A stretch of 43,148 bases of DNA from Oscillospiraceae bacterium (GTDB lineage: Bacteria; Bacillota; Clostridia; Oscillospirales; Acutalibacteraceae). The stretch covers positions 1 to 43,148 of the forward strand of contig JAFLUL010000008.1 of NCBI GenBank assembly GCA_022508845.1. The letters are read 5' to 3'. The number at the start of each line of letters is the position of its first letter. Positions within the stretch are counted from its first letter, which is position 1. Below the pieces are notes generated by a model. That model searched no databases, had not been told where the DNA came from, and was given only the letters and a program-made list of their open reading frames with translations. The translations under genes were made by a program, and so were the position numbers. Positions 8,080 through 16,061 of the stretch are shown in pieces.

Positions 8080-8898
8080 ATGAAAATTTCAAAAACACAG
8101 GCGCTTGTTGAAAGCGCAATAATGATCGCGATAGCGAGCATGCTGAGCTTAATTAAAATTGTTGACCTTCCTTACGGAGGCTCGGTTACAATAGCTTCTA
8201 TGCTGCCGATAATCATTATCGCCTACCGTCACGGCATCGGCACAGGGCTTACGGCTGCATTCGCTTTCGGCGTTATTCAGCAGCTTTTAGGTCTCAGCTC
8301 GCTGAGTTATGTATCAACCTGGCAATCTGTTCTTGCCGTTATTTTACTTGACTATATTATAGCTTTTCTTGTGCTTGGGTTGGGAGGAATATTCCGCAAC
8401 CGTTTCAAAGACCAGTCACCCGCTCTTGTTTGCGGAGCACTGCTTGCCTGTGTGCTTCGCTATGCCTGCCACGTTATATCCGGCGCAACCGTATGGGCAG
8501 GACTTTCCATTCCAACCTCGGACGCGCTTCTCTACTCATTTGCTTATAACGCAACATATATGGTGCCGGAAACCATTGTTTTGATGGTTGCCGCATATTA
8601 TCTCGGTTCAACCCTTGATTTCAGAAACAACCAGCCTGTGCGTCTTGCCTCAAAAGAGAGCGAAAAAATATCCGCGTTCAGCATTATCGCCGGGTTAACG
8701 CTCTCGGCAGGAGTTATTTTTGACGTTGCCGCTGTGTTTTCAAAGCTTCAAAACGGCGAGACGGGAGAATGGAATATTACAGGCCTTTCCGACGTAAACT
8801 GGATAGCCGTGGCAATTGCATCATTAGCTGCCGTTATTGTTAGCGCCGTATTATTTGTTATCGGAAAAAAGAAAAAAAGCAGCGCATCCAATGCTTGA
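8080..8898 (+). CDS. thiT: Energy-coupling thiamine transporter S component
   Basis: A 272-residue membrane protein. Residues 1 to ~185 match ThiT (YuaJ), the thiamine-binding S component of ECF transporters: an N-terminal ALVESAIMIAIAS helix, then LPYGGSVTIASMLPII, a loop with YRHG, and a hydrophobic core ending near VPETIVLMVAAYYLG. ThiT proteins normally end about there (~190 residues). Here about 85 residues follow, with two more predicted membrane segments (near 198-218 and 242-264) and a KKKKSS tail. Control by the TPP riboswitch supports thiamine as substrate. The shared EcfAAT module is not in the window. AAAGGAG precedes ATG 8080. Confidence 0.92.
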   Translation: MKISKTQALVESAIMIAIASMLSLIKIVDLPYGGSVTIASMLPIIIIAYRHGIGTGLTAAFAFGVIQQLLGLSSLSYVSTWQSVLAVILLDYIIAFLVLGLGGIFRNRFKDQSPALVCGALLACVLRYACHVISGATVWAGLSIPTSDALLYSFAYNATYMVPETIVLMVAAYYLGSTLDFRNNQPVRLASKESEKISAFSIIAGLTLSAGVIFDVAAVFSKLQNGETGEWNITGLSDVNWIAVAIASLAAVIVSAVLFVIGKKKKSSASNA

Positions 8899-8937
8899 TT
8901 TTCCGTTAACTTAACGTCAAAAACGCTTAAATAGATA

Positions 8938-8966
8938 TTGCAAAGCCCGTCCTAAAGTGTTATTAT
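8938..8966 (+). promoter_or_regulatory. Promoter of the membrane-anchored repeat protein
   Basis: TTGCAA at 8938-8943 and TATTAT at 8961-8966 with a 17-bp spacer, 31 bp before the start codon at 8997. GGAGG lies at 8984-8988. Confidence 0.55.
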
Positions 8967-8996
8967 ATTATAAATATAATTTACGGAGGCATTTTT

Positions 8997-11213
8997 ATGA
9001 GCGACGAAATTAAAACCCCGGAAAATGCACAGCCGATTCAAGGCAGCGAAGAAGCGCTTAACGACGAGCTAAACAATCTCAAAGACATTTTCCAAAAGGA
9101 ATGGCAAAAAACCATAGAGGAAAGCGAGAAGGAATCGCCCGTTATTCAGGAGCTTGACGATACCGGCGAACCCGAGGAGGAGCCGGAGGAAAATTCGGAT
9201 GACAGTTCCGACAATGCGGCTGATACCGAACCGAGAAAAAAGAAGAAAAAGAAGGATAAAAAAGGGAAAAAGCGCAGCAGAGCTCCGCTTATTGTTCTTA
9301 TTGTTTTATTGATAATAATTATTATCCCTCTTCTCTCATATTTTGTTTGTTCGGTAACGGTACCGAATTTTAACAGTATTATCGCGTCTTATTCGGCAGC
9401 CCTTACCGCAGAAACCGACGAGAAAAAAATTGCCGCCTATGAGGATGTTATATCTCTCTGCAAAGAAGGAACTATGCCCGGTCAGTTTGTTCAGTCACTC
9501 TATGAGGAAGTTGTTGTCCTCAAATGCAAAGCCGAGGGCTATGCTTCCGCTCTGGAATATATGCAAAAAAATATGACGGAAGATATGATAACGGGCGCAA
9601 AATCCGCTGAATTCAAAGATTTTCTTAAAATAGGCGACTCAATAAACGCGATTGCGGAAAACGCATTCAGCAAAACCGAAGAGGCTCTGAAAAACGCGGG
9701 AAGCCTTTCCGAAACTGATTTTAACGCTGCAGCGCAGGCTCTCGGAACACCCGAGCTTATAAAAAAGGAAGTTGTTTCCGCCCTTACCTCTATTGCTGAA
9801 GGTATGGCTCTTGAACAGGCAGCCGATACTGAAGAACAGTTTATGGAAGCAATATCGGATTATTTCTCAGCCGCGTCCCAGTTCAGCACTCTCGGAGCCG
9901 ACACAGACGCAATGTATGAAAATATTGCGGTTAAGGTTTATAACGCCGGATATCTTTATGAAACCACATATATAATAGATCAATACTTTAAGGAGGAGCA
10001 GCTCTCTAATCCCAAGACCGACGCTTTTGTCGCTGTTTTGGGTGATATTGAAGCTCTTAAGGCGTCAGATATCGACATTTATGCCGTTACACTTGCCTGC
10101 TATGAAAACAATACCTATTCAGACGATGATCTTAAAAACGCAATAAACGCCGACCTTCCCGACAAGCTTAAATTATCTCTGGTTAATATCGGTAAATCCA
10201 TTATCGAGGGCATAGAGAGAGAAAACGAAAAGAACCTTACAAAAGCAAGTCTCAGCTATTCCGAGGCGATTTCAACCCTTGAAGCGCTTGAGCTTGAAGC
10301 AACCGAGCTTGCAAAGAGACTTATAAGAGTTTATGTTTTGAACGGCGATACTCAGAGCGCAAACTCCCTTAAAGAAACTTATATAACCGCAGAAGTTCTT
10401 GAAAGCTCCGATGATGAATTTAAGACTTTTATAGACGAGCTTACAAAGCTCTATAATGCTCAGTATGCCGTTAACGAGGTATTCTATCCGTTCTATTCCG
10501 AAGCTTACTACTATGGCAAAGACCTTAATAAGGAAGAGATAAACGCCGCTCTTGACAAGCTTGTAACAGATGAAGCCGACGAATATCTTTTAGCATTTGT
10601 ATCCTATTATAGATATCTTACCGAAGGATTCACCGATGAAAACACGGATATAATGCTTAAGTATCTCACCGAGTTTGCCGAAAAAATGGGAAAATATCCT
10701 GTACTTTACGGCATATCCCTTGCCGAAGTTTACAGAATGTCAGGCGACTATGAGAAGGCAGAGGAAATCGCAAAGGAAATACTTGAAATCAATATAGCCG
10801 ATGATTATTCAAATTCAATATTAGCTTTTGTTTACAGAATAAACAACAATGTTGATGAAGCTCTTAAGACTGCCGAAAAGGGAGTTCAGCTCTCTGGCGA
10901 ATCCTATTACTGCGCAGCGGAAGCTCTTGTTGACCTTATCCTCAAGGGAGATTTTGAAAAGGCATTTGATTATGCAAAGGCCCTCTATGAAGAAAACCTC
11001 ACCGTTGACAATTGCGAATATATCAAAATTATTGCCGCACTTTATGACGGCAGCAATACTGAAATTAAGGCTGAATTGGACAGCTATAACACCGAGATCG
11101 ACGAGCTATTTGAAAACTACGGTTTAACCCTTTCAGACAGCGCAAAGGGAATCATTGACAAAACCTTGACCCCCGCCGATGTATTCTTAAAGGCTCCGTA
11201 TTCTCTGGGCTGA
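8997..11213 (+). CDS. Membrane-anchored helical-repeat protein, unknown function
   Basis: A 738-residue protein not recognised as a named family. Layout: an acidic, Glu-rich cytoplasmic segment (residues 1-79), a basic stop-transfer cluster (80-95, mostly Lys), one membrane helix (about 97-120), then a large extracytoplasmic part of ~615 residues that is nearly all predicted helix. That part looks like divergent tetratricopeptide repeats, clearest at about residues 555-670, for example YRMSGDYEKAEEIAKEILE and FVYRINNNVDEALKTAEKG. TPR-like repeats usually bind partner proteins, so a scaffold at the cell surface is plausible, but this is inference. It has its own promoter and is followed by the Gly-repeat secreted protein, which also has its own promoter. 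Confidence 0.8.
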   Translation: MSDEIKTPENAQPIQGSEEALNDELNNLKDIFQKEWQKTIEESEKESPVIQELDDTGEPEEEPEENSDDSSDNAADTEPRKKKKKKDKKGKKRSRAPLIVLIVLLIIIIIPLLSYFVCSVTVPNFNSIIASYSAALTAETDEKKIAAYEDVISLCKEGTMPGQFVQSLYEEVVVLKCKAEGYASALEYMQKNMTEDMITGAKSAEFKDFLKIGDSINAIAENAFSKTEEALKNAGSLSETDFNAAAQALGTPELIKKEVVSALTSIAEGMALEQAADTEEQFMEAISDYFSAASQFSTLGADTDAMYENIAVKVYNAGYLYETTYIIDQYFKEEQLSNPKTDAFVAVLGDIEALKASDIDIYAVTLACYENNTYSDDDLKNAINADLPDKLKLSLVNIGKSIIEGIERENEKNLTKASLSYSEAISTLEALELEATELAKRLIRVYVLNGDTQSANSLKETYITAEVLESSDDEFKTFIDELTKLYNAQYAVNEVFYPFYSEAYYYGKDLNKEEINAALDKLVTDEADEYLLAFVSYYRYLTEGFTDENTDIMLKYLTEFAEKMGKYPVLYGISLAEVYRMSGDYEKAEEIAKEILEINIADDYSNSILAFVYRINNNVDEALKTAEKGVQLSGESYYCAAEALVDLILKGDFEKAFDYAKALYEENLTVDNCEYIKIIAALYDGSNTEIKAELDSYNTEIDELFENYGLTLSDSAKGIIDKTLTPADVFLKAPYSLG

Positions 11214-11271
11214 AAAACTTGTCAAAATTATAGAATAATGCTCAAAAAACAATAAACTTTTCATTTTGCTC

Positions 11272-11301
11272 TTGACATAAACAAGGTTTATGTTGTATAG
11301 T
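11272..11301 (+). promoter_or_regulatory. Promoter with an internal palindrome, Gly-repeat protein
   Basis: TTGACA at 11272-11277 and TATAGT at 11296-11301 (18-bp spacer). Between them is a perfect inverted repeat, ACATAAAC (11275-11282) and GTTTATGT (11286-11293), with a 3-bp centre. A protein bound there would block RNA polymerase, so this is a good operator candidate; the regulator is unknown. Confidence 0.7.
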
Positions 11302-11356
11302 ATATTCGTATAAAAACTTGTATAAAGGTTTTTTCTACAAGAAAGGGTTGATTTTT

Positions 11357-11863
11357 ATGAAAAAAGTATTAGCTGTAGCAATCGCGCTTGTTCTTGCTTT
11401 AACTGTAACTCTCTCTATTTCTGCAACAGTTTTCTCAGTTAAAGAATCCGATAAAGCTGTTCTTACAAATCTTGCAGATATCGGCATCGGCGATCTTCTC
11501 GGCGGCGCAGGCGATATGCTCGGCGGTCTCGGCGATCTCGGCGGCATAGGCGATATGCTCGGCGGACTCGGTGATCTCGGCGGCATCGGCGATATGCTCG
11601 GCGGTTTTGATCTTGGCGGTCTTCTCGGCGGTCTCGGCGGCAGCTTTGATCTCGGCGGAATAACCGATATGCTTGGCGGTCTTCTCGGCGGCGGCAGCAG
11701 CAGCAGTAGCAGCTCCTCCTCCGGCAATTCACCCACTGAACCCGCTCCCACCGATCCTTCCAATGAAGATCCCACGGATCCCACGGATCCTACAGATCCC
11801 GTTCCGGACGACTACAACACTCCCACCGATCCCTCACCCGACACGGGCGACGTTATCGACTAA
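11357..11863 (+). CDS. Secreted Gly/Leu/Asp-repeat protein, unknown function
   Basis: A 168-residue protein when started at ATG 11357, which has GAAAGGG upstream and begins a clear signal peptide (MKKVLAVAIALVLALT, cleavage likely near residues 23-27). The frame is open 13 codons further up, without support. Residues 43-113 are low-complexity repeats of the pattern I-G-D-M-L-G-G-L-G-D-L-G-G, about three 13-residue copies followed by looser ones. A run of nine serines (114-122) and a Pro/Thr/Asp tail with DPT triplets follow. The end, PDTGDVID, recalls the start of a sortase signal (P-x-T-G-D) but has no membrane helix after it. The sequence suggests a flexible surface or matrix protein; no function can be assigned. 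No close family is recognised. Confidence 0.85.
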   Translation: MKKVLAVAIALVLALTVTLSISATVFSVKESDKAVLTNLADIGIGDLLGGAGDMLGGLGDLGGIGDMLGGLGDLGGIGDMLGGFDLGGLLGGLGGSFDLGGITDMLGGLLGGGSSSSSSSSSGNSPTEPAPTDPSNEDPTDPTDPTDPVPDDYNTPTDPSPDTGDVID

Positions 11864-11872
11864 ATCTTACTT

Positions 11873-11922
11873 AACTTGCAAAAAAAGAAGGCATTGGACG
11901 TGCCTTCTTTTTTTTGCAAGTT
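11873..11922 (+). terminator. Bidirectional terminator between convergent genes
   Basis: A long hairpin: AACTTGCA plus an A-run and GAAGGCA on the left arm (11873-11893), and TGCCTTC plus a T-run and GCAAGTT on the right arm (11901-11922), with a 7-base loop and a single bulge. A/T runs on both arms allow termination in both directions. It serves the Gly-repeat gene (+) and the pseudouridine synthase (-), whose stop codon lies at its edge. Confidence 0.88.
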
Positions 11923-12790
11923 AGTTCCAAACTAGTTTTTTCATATCCTCCGGTATTTCCGCGGTAAAATCAAGGTTTTCACCACTGACAGGATGGACGA
12001 AGCTTATCTTTTCGCAGTGGAGAGCGGCTCGGTCAATAAAGTCCCTTTTCCCGCCGTACATTTCGTCTCCCGCCAATGGATGCCCTATTGAGGAAAAATG
12101 CACCCTTATCTGATGCGTTCTTCCGGTTTCAAGGGTAACTCTGAGAAGCGTAAGCTCTCCGTTTGAAAGAAGGCTCTCATAATGGGTTACAGACCTATCC
12201 CCTGTTTCCCCAACCGCTCGCAGGGTCTTTAAAGGATCCGGGCGGCATATCGGCTTATTTATTGTCCCTTTTCCGTCAATTTTCCCCTCGGCAACTGCAA
12301 GATACTCTTTTTTTCCGTTTCCCGAAAGCTGAAATGCCGAATGTTTATTCAGAGCACAGATAATAAGCCCGGAGGTTGATTTATCGAGCCTTCCAACCGC
12401 TCTGAAAACGGGATTTTTCCCTTTTGAGAGCATATATCCCGCCACCTTATTTGCAAGTGTGTCGCCCTGATGGTTGTGGGTTGGGTGAACGGCTAAAAAA
12501 GGAGGTTTGTTTATTACGAGGATATCATCGTCCTCGTAAACGATTTTCATATCGGAATAATCGGCGGGTTCAATACCGTTTGCTTCGTTTGGAAATTTAA
12601 TTTGGATAATATCCCCGGTATGAACAGTATCAATCGTTCTGATATGCTCACCGTTTTTTAGTAATCCGTCCGGGTCTTTTTTCAGCTGCGTAAGCATTCT
12701 CGCTGAAACTTTTACGCTTCCTCTTAAAAAAGCGATAAGCCTTTTTCCGCCGAATTCTTCCGGTACGGTGTATTCAATAACTCTGCTCAT
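11921..12790 (-). CDS. RluA-family 23S rRNA/tRNA pseudouridine synthase
   Basis: About 289 residues from ATG 12790, preferred over the GTG at 12799 because AAGGTG sits at the right distance upstream. These enzymes isomerise uridine to pseudouridine in rRNA or tRNA. Seen: an S4-like N-terminal RNA-binding region (about residues 10-75, ending DIIQIKFP), then DDILVINKPPFLAVHPT, the catalytic motif GRLDKSTSGLI with the Asp nucleophile, and GRTHQIRVHFSSIGHPLAGDEMYG. The architecture matches RluD/YlyB/YjbO-type proteins. Which uridine is modified cannot be told. It diverges from the MFS gene and ends in the shared terminator. Confidence 0.93.
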   Translation of the reverse strand: MSRVIEYTVPEEFGGKRLIAFLRGSVKVSARMLTQLKKDPDGLLKNGEHIRTIDTVHTGDIIQIKFPNEANGIEPADYSDMKIVYEDDDILVINKPPFLAVHPTHNHQGDTLANKVAGYMLSKGKNPVFRAVGRLDKSTSGLIICALNKHSAFQLSGNGKKEYLAVAEGKIDGKGTINKPICRPDPLKTLRAVGETGDRSVTHYESLLSNGELTLLRVTLETGRTHQIRVHFSSIGHPLAGDEMYGGKRDFIDRAALHCEKISFVHPVSGENLDFTAEIPEDMKKLVWN

Positions 12791-12806
12791 TGTTTTCACC
12801 TTAAAT

Positions 12807-12835
12807 ATTTTAGCTAAATTTTATATAAAAGTCAA
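12807..12835 (-). promoter_or_regulatory. Promoter of the RluA-family gene
   Basis: Reading on the minus strand: TTGACT (12835-12830), a 17-bp spacer and TAAAAT (12812-12807), about 17 bp before the ATG. It lies back to back with the MFS promoter. Confidence 0.65.
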
Positions 12836-12842
12836 ATAAATA

Positions 12843-12871
12843 TTGAAATTATAGTATATATGTGATAAAAT
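12843..12871 (+). promoter_or_regulatory. Promoter of the MFS/serine hydrolase pair
   Basis: TTGAAA (12843-12848), a 17-bp spacer and TAAAAT (12866-12871), 31 bp before the start of the MFS gene. Confidence 0.62.
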
Positions 12872-12902
12872 AATGAAAAATTTTTAAAAAAGAGATGATT
12901 AT

Positions 12903-14402
12903 ATGGGTAAAGAAAAAGTTTCACCGCTTGCCGCAAGCGAAAATTCCGTTAAAAAATACCTGAGCGGAAAAGAATGGGTAATCTATCTTGTTGCGGTATT
13001 CTTTTATACCAATATGACCGGTATGATCGCAGAATACAGAAAAGCATATCTTGTTGACATTATGATGCTTGATGAAAACAGAATGGCATTTTTCAACTCT
13101 TTCACCAGCATAGCAGGATTTGCACTGAGCTTTGTTTACGCTATGATCCTTGACAACAGAAAGCCAAAAAACGGGCAAAAGTTTAAACGTCTCGGAATTC
13201 TTGCCGCCATCCCCTGCGGACTTGTTACGTTTCTTATCTTCTATGCACCGTCATTCATAGCAAACAATCCCAATATTTTCCTTGCTTACATAATTATTTT
13301 AGCCGTAGTTCAGGGACTCGTTTTCTATTTCGGAAACACGGTAAATCTTGTTGCAATGGTTATGTCGCCAAACGCAAAGGAGCGGGAAAAGCTTATCTCA
13401 TTCAGACAAATTTCCTCCTCCGTTGGTAATTCCGCTCCGCTTGTTATAGTTATGGTTATGGGCGTTATTGTTAAGGCTATAAACCATGGCGAGAGCAACA
13501 CCGCGCTTAACTACCTGCTCTCGGCAGGCCTTTGCTCCGTTATCGGAACAATAACTATGCTGCTCGGTATGAGCGTTGTTAAAGAGCGCATAACTTATAA
13601 GCAAGAGGCAAAAAAGAATCCCCTTATGGGATTTGCCGATGTTTTGAAAAACAAACACGCAAGAATAGTTCTCTATTCGGAATTTCTCAAGTCCTTCAGA
13701 GGTATTGCAACCTTTATGCAGCCATTCATAGCCGCCGCTATGCTCGGTTCTTCATCAAAGACGCTGTTCTTTGCCCTGCCGGTTGGTATTGGAACTATGT
13801 GCGGTATGCTTATAGTTAACTTCCTGCTTAAAAGGCTCAGCGCAAGAGTTATTTATATCGGATCGGGCATTTATTCGGTGCTTGCAAACCTCATAGCGTT
13901 CGGAGTTGGATACCTCAAGCTTACGCGTGAGGATATGTCATGGCTTCAGATTCCGTTTATTATCTGCCTGTGGCTTGTTGGACTTCAGTTCGGCGCTTCA
14001 AACCTTCTGCCTCACCAGTTCCAGGCTGACATTCTTGACGATCTTGAGCTTAAAACGCAAAAGCGTCTTGACGGATCACTTCCCTTTGTTTTAACAATAG
14101 GCTCAACTCTCAGCGCAACTATTGCAAGCACGGTGGCCCCCTATATTCTTTACGGCGACAAATCGATTATCCACTATGTTCAGGGACTTGAGGACGGAAC
14201 TCAGCAGGGGCTGAAAACAAAAATATTGCTTCTGTTCTTCTATACGGTTGTTCACGGAATTATGATGTTCCTCGCAGGTGTGCCCTTCTTCTTCTATAAG
14301 CTCACCGGCAAAGAAAAGGACAGAGTTCACGAGGAAGTTCTGGCGCAGAGAGCAATGATTGCCGCTCAGAACGGTGAAACTACGGAGGTCAACAATGGCT
14401 GA
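12903..14402 (+). CDS. MFS transporter, sugar-cation symporter-like
   Basis: A 499-residue polytopic membrane protein with about 12 predicted helices. Features resembling the MFS_2/GPH (glycoside-pentoside-hexuronide) group are YRKAYLVDIM near the end of helix 1, a cytoplasmic loop DNRKPKNGQKFKR after helix 2, and SPNAKEREKLISFRQISSSVG between helices 4 and 5, where GPH proteins have a conserved Arg-containing loop. Assignment to the subgroup is tentative. It overlaps the next gene (serine hydrolase) by 8 bp, so the two are co-translated. A model in which the hydrolase releases or trims a compound handled by the transporter is possible but unproven. Confidence 0.82.
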   Translation: MGKEKVSPLAASENSVKKYLSGKEWVIYLVAVFFYTNMTGMIAEYRKAYLVDIMMLDENRMAFFNSFTSIAGFALSFVYAMILDNRKPKNGQKFKRLGILAAIPCGLVTFLIFYAPSFIANNPNIFLAYIIILAVVQGLVFYFGNTVNLVAMVMSPNAKEREKLISFRQISSSVGNSAPLVIVMVMGVIVKAINHGESNTALNYLLSAGLCSVIGTITMLLGMSVVKERITYKQEAKKNPLMGFADVLKNKHARIVLYSEFLKSFRGIATFMQPFIAAAMLGSSSKTLFFALPVGIGTMCGMLIVNFLLKRLSARVIYIGSGIYSVLANLIAFGVGYLKLTREDMSWLQIPFIICLWLVGLQFGASNLLPHQFQADILDDLELKTQKRLDGSLPFVLTIGSTLSATIASTVAPYILYGDKSIIHYVQGLEDGTQQGLKTKILLLFFYTVVHGIMMFLAGVPFFFYKLTGKEKDRVHEEVLAQRAMIAAQNGETTEVNNG

Positions 14403-15999
14403 TAAATTCAAACTTCCGAGAGCCGCATACCCGGAGGAGGTTGGCGTTTCGGGAGCGCAGATTGAAAAGTTCTTTATTGACATTGAAGAAAACGATGTTA
14501 ATATCCATTCATTTATAATACTTCGTCACGGCAAGGTGGCTGCGGAATGTTACCGCGCGCCGTTTTCCGCCGATAAGCCTCACGCATTGTATTCGGTGAG
14601 CAAGACCTTCACCTCCGCCGCGGTTGGAATAGCGGTTGGAGAAGGGCTGATAGCTCTTGACGATAAGGTCAAAGATTTTTTCCCTGAATACACACAAAAT
14701 CTGAACGATAAAAAGCTTGATATGCTCACAGTTCGTCATCTTTTAACTATGACGAGCGGTAAAAATCCAAGTCTTTTGGATAACAAGAGCAAGGGGCATT
14801 GGATAGAATCGTATTTTGCTTTTCCTTGGAAAAGCGCTCCGGGCGAAGAGTTTAAATATGTCAGCGAAAACACTTTTATGCTCTGCGCCATACTCTGCAA
14901 GGTAACAGGCGAAAGCGTGAGAGATTATTTGCAGCCGAGGCTTTTTGAACCGCTCGGAATAGACTATCCAACCTGGGAAACCGATGAAAACGGCGTTGAA
15001 GCCGGAGGTTGGGGACTTTATGTTACAACCGAGGACATAGCAAAGCTTATGCTATGCATCCATCAAAATGGTGTTTTCAACGGCAAACAGGTTATTCCAG
15101 AGGACTATGTTAAAGATATGACCTCTTTCAGGGCAACCAACCCGGAAGATGAAACCGAGCAGGAGTCATTTGTAAATTACGGATACTGCGTATGGCGCAA
15201 CGAAGCGATAAACGGCTATCGGGCGGACGGAATGTTTTCGCAGTTCGGAATTGTTTTCGGAAACCACGATGCTATAATTGCCGTTAATTCCGGCATACCG
15301 ATGGAACAGGACTGCCTTGACCTTATTTTTAAGCACTTCCCCAACGCGTTTATAGATGAAGGCGAAAACAAATCCGAGGAAAGCGTTCCCGAACTGAAAG
15401 AGAGACTTAAAAATGCAGCTCTCGAAACTCCGTTTGAAGCTTCCGTTTCTCCTATGGCAGGGTTTATTGAGGGAAAAATCATCAAATTCCGCAAAAAAAT
15501 CTTTCTCAATCTTATCGGCTTCCCAATGAGTATGCTGCCCCTTGCCATCACCTTTATGACGACTGATCGCGCAGGAAACATAGACGATATGAGCTTTGCG
15601 TTCGAGGACGGCGCACTTTATATGAGCTGGAGAGAGGGAGATGAAGCAAATACGGTAAAGGCGGGTATGAACGGCCGCTATTGCTACGGCAATATGACGC
15701 TTGGGAAAGTTACCTATAAGGTTTGCTGCACCGCCCAATGGCTCTCGGACGAAAGACTCTTTGTTTCTGTTAGACCCATTGAAACAATCGGCAAGCGTAT
15801 GCTTGATTTCAGTTTTAACCTCAACGGTAAGGTGGTTCTAACCCCTTCAAGCGATCCGTCGGTTAAAGTGATAGCCGATTATCTTGCTAAAAATGTTCAG
15901 GAGGTTGCAAAAAGCAAGCCTGTTCAGGCAATTCTTCGTAAGATAATATCATACTTCCCGCAGATAGTTGAACCGAAACACTACGGAAAGATAAAATAA
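14395..15999 (+). CDS. Class C beta-lactamase-fold serine hydrolase
   Basis: A 534-residue protein from ATG 14395, with GGAGGT at 14384-14389; the frame extends to 14359 without support. Residues ~15-335 are a beta-lactamase/transpeptidase fold: active-site S67-V-S-K70 (the SxxK motif), a second motif region around FKYVSENTF (Tyr near 155), and TTEDIAKLML. Residues ~360-534 are a separate beta-rich domain of unknown function. There is no signal peptide, so it looks cytoplasmic, unlike secreted class C enzymes. In this family such proteins are esterases, amidases or peptidases more often than antibiotic-resistance enzymes. It overlaps the MFS gene and ends before a terminator at 16011. Confidence 0.85.
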   Translation: MADKFKLPRAAYPEEVGVSGAQIEKFFIDIEENDVNIHSFIILRHGKVAAECYRAPFSADKPHALYSVSKTFTSAAVGIAVGEGLIALDDKVKDFFPEYTQNLNDKKLDMLTVRHLLTMTSGKNPSLLDNKSKGHWIESYFAFPWKSAPGEEFKYVSENTFMLCAILCKVTGESVRDYLQPRLFEPLGIDYPTWETDENGVEAGGWGLYVTTEDIAKLMLCIHQNGVFNGKQVIPEDYVKDMTSFRATNPEDETEQESFVNYGYCVWRNEAINGYRADGMFSQFGIVFGNHDAIIAVNSGIPMEQDCLDLIFKHFPNAFIDEGENKSEESVPELKERLKNAALETPFEASVSPMAGFIEGKIIKFRKKIFLNLIGFPMSMLPLAITFMTTDRAGNIDDMSFAFEDGALYMSWREGDEANTVKAGMNGRYCYGNMTLGKVTYKVCCTAQWLSDERLFVSVRPIETIGKRMLDFSFNLNGKVVLTPSSDPSVKVIADYLAKNVQEVAKSKPVQAILRKIISYFPQIVEPKHYGKIK

Positions 16000-16010
16000 G
16001 CACTTACAAT

Positions 16011-16048
16011 AAAAACAGCGGACAGGCAAAAGCCTCTCCGCTGTTTTT
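16011..16048 (+). terminator. Bidirectional terminator
   Basis: AAAAACAGCGGA (16011-16022) pairs with TCCGCTGTTTTT (16037-16048), with an inner GGC/GCC stem. A and T runs at both sides serve the serine hydrolase (+) and the DUF4097-like gene (-), which converge here. Confidence 0.88.
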
Positions 16049-16061
16049 CTGTTGCAACTAT

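Noticed and set aside
11474..11610. Tandem ~39-bp repeats that could suggest a CRISPR or minisatellite
   Set aside because: The repeats are in frame and encode the 13-residue unit; there are no unique spacers.
11335..11784. 149-residue Pro/Arg-rich open frame opposite the Gly-repeat gene
   Set aside because: A product of the GGC/GAT repeats read in reverse; the plus-strand frame has the signal peptide, ribosome site and promoter.
15166..15738. 190-residue open frame on the minus strand
   Set aside because: Antisense to the serine hydrolase; no motif or start signal.
14395..15999. Beta-lactamase as the target gene of the BlaI/BlaR-type pair
   Set aside because: It is over 20 kb away, has no signal peptide and its promoter lacks the TCTAA-N4-TTAGA operator.
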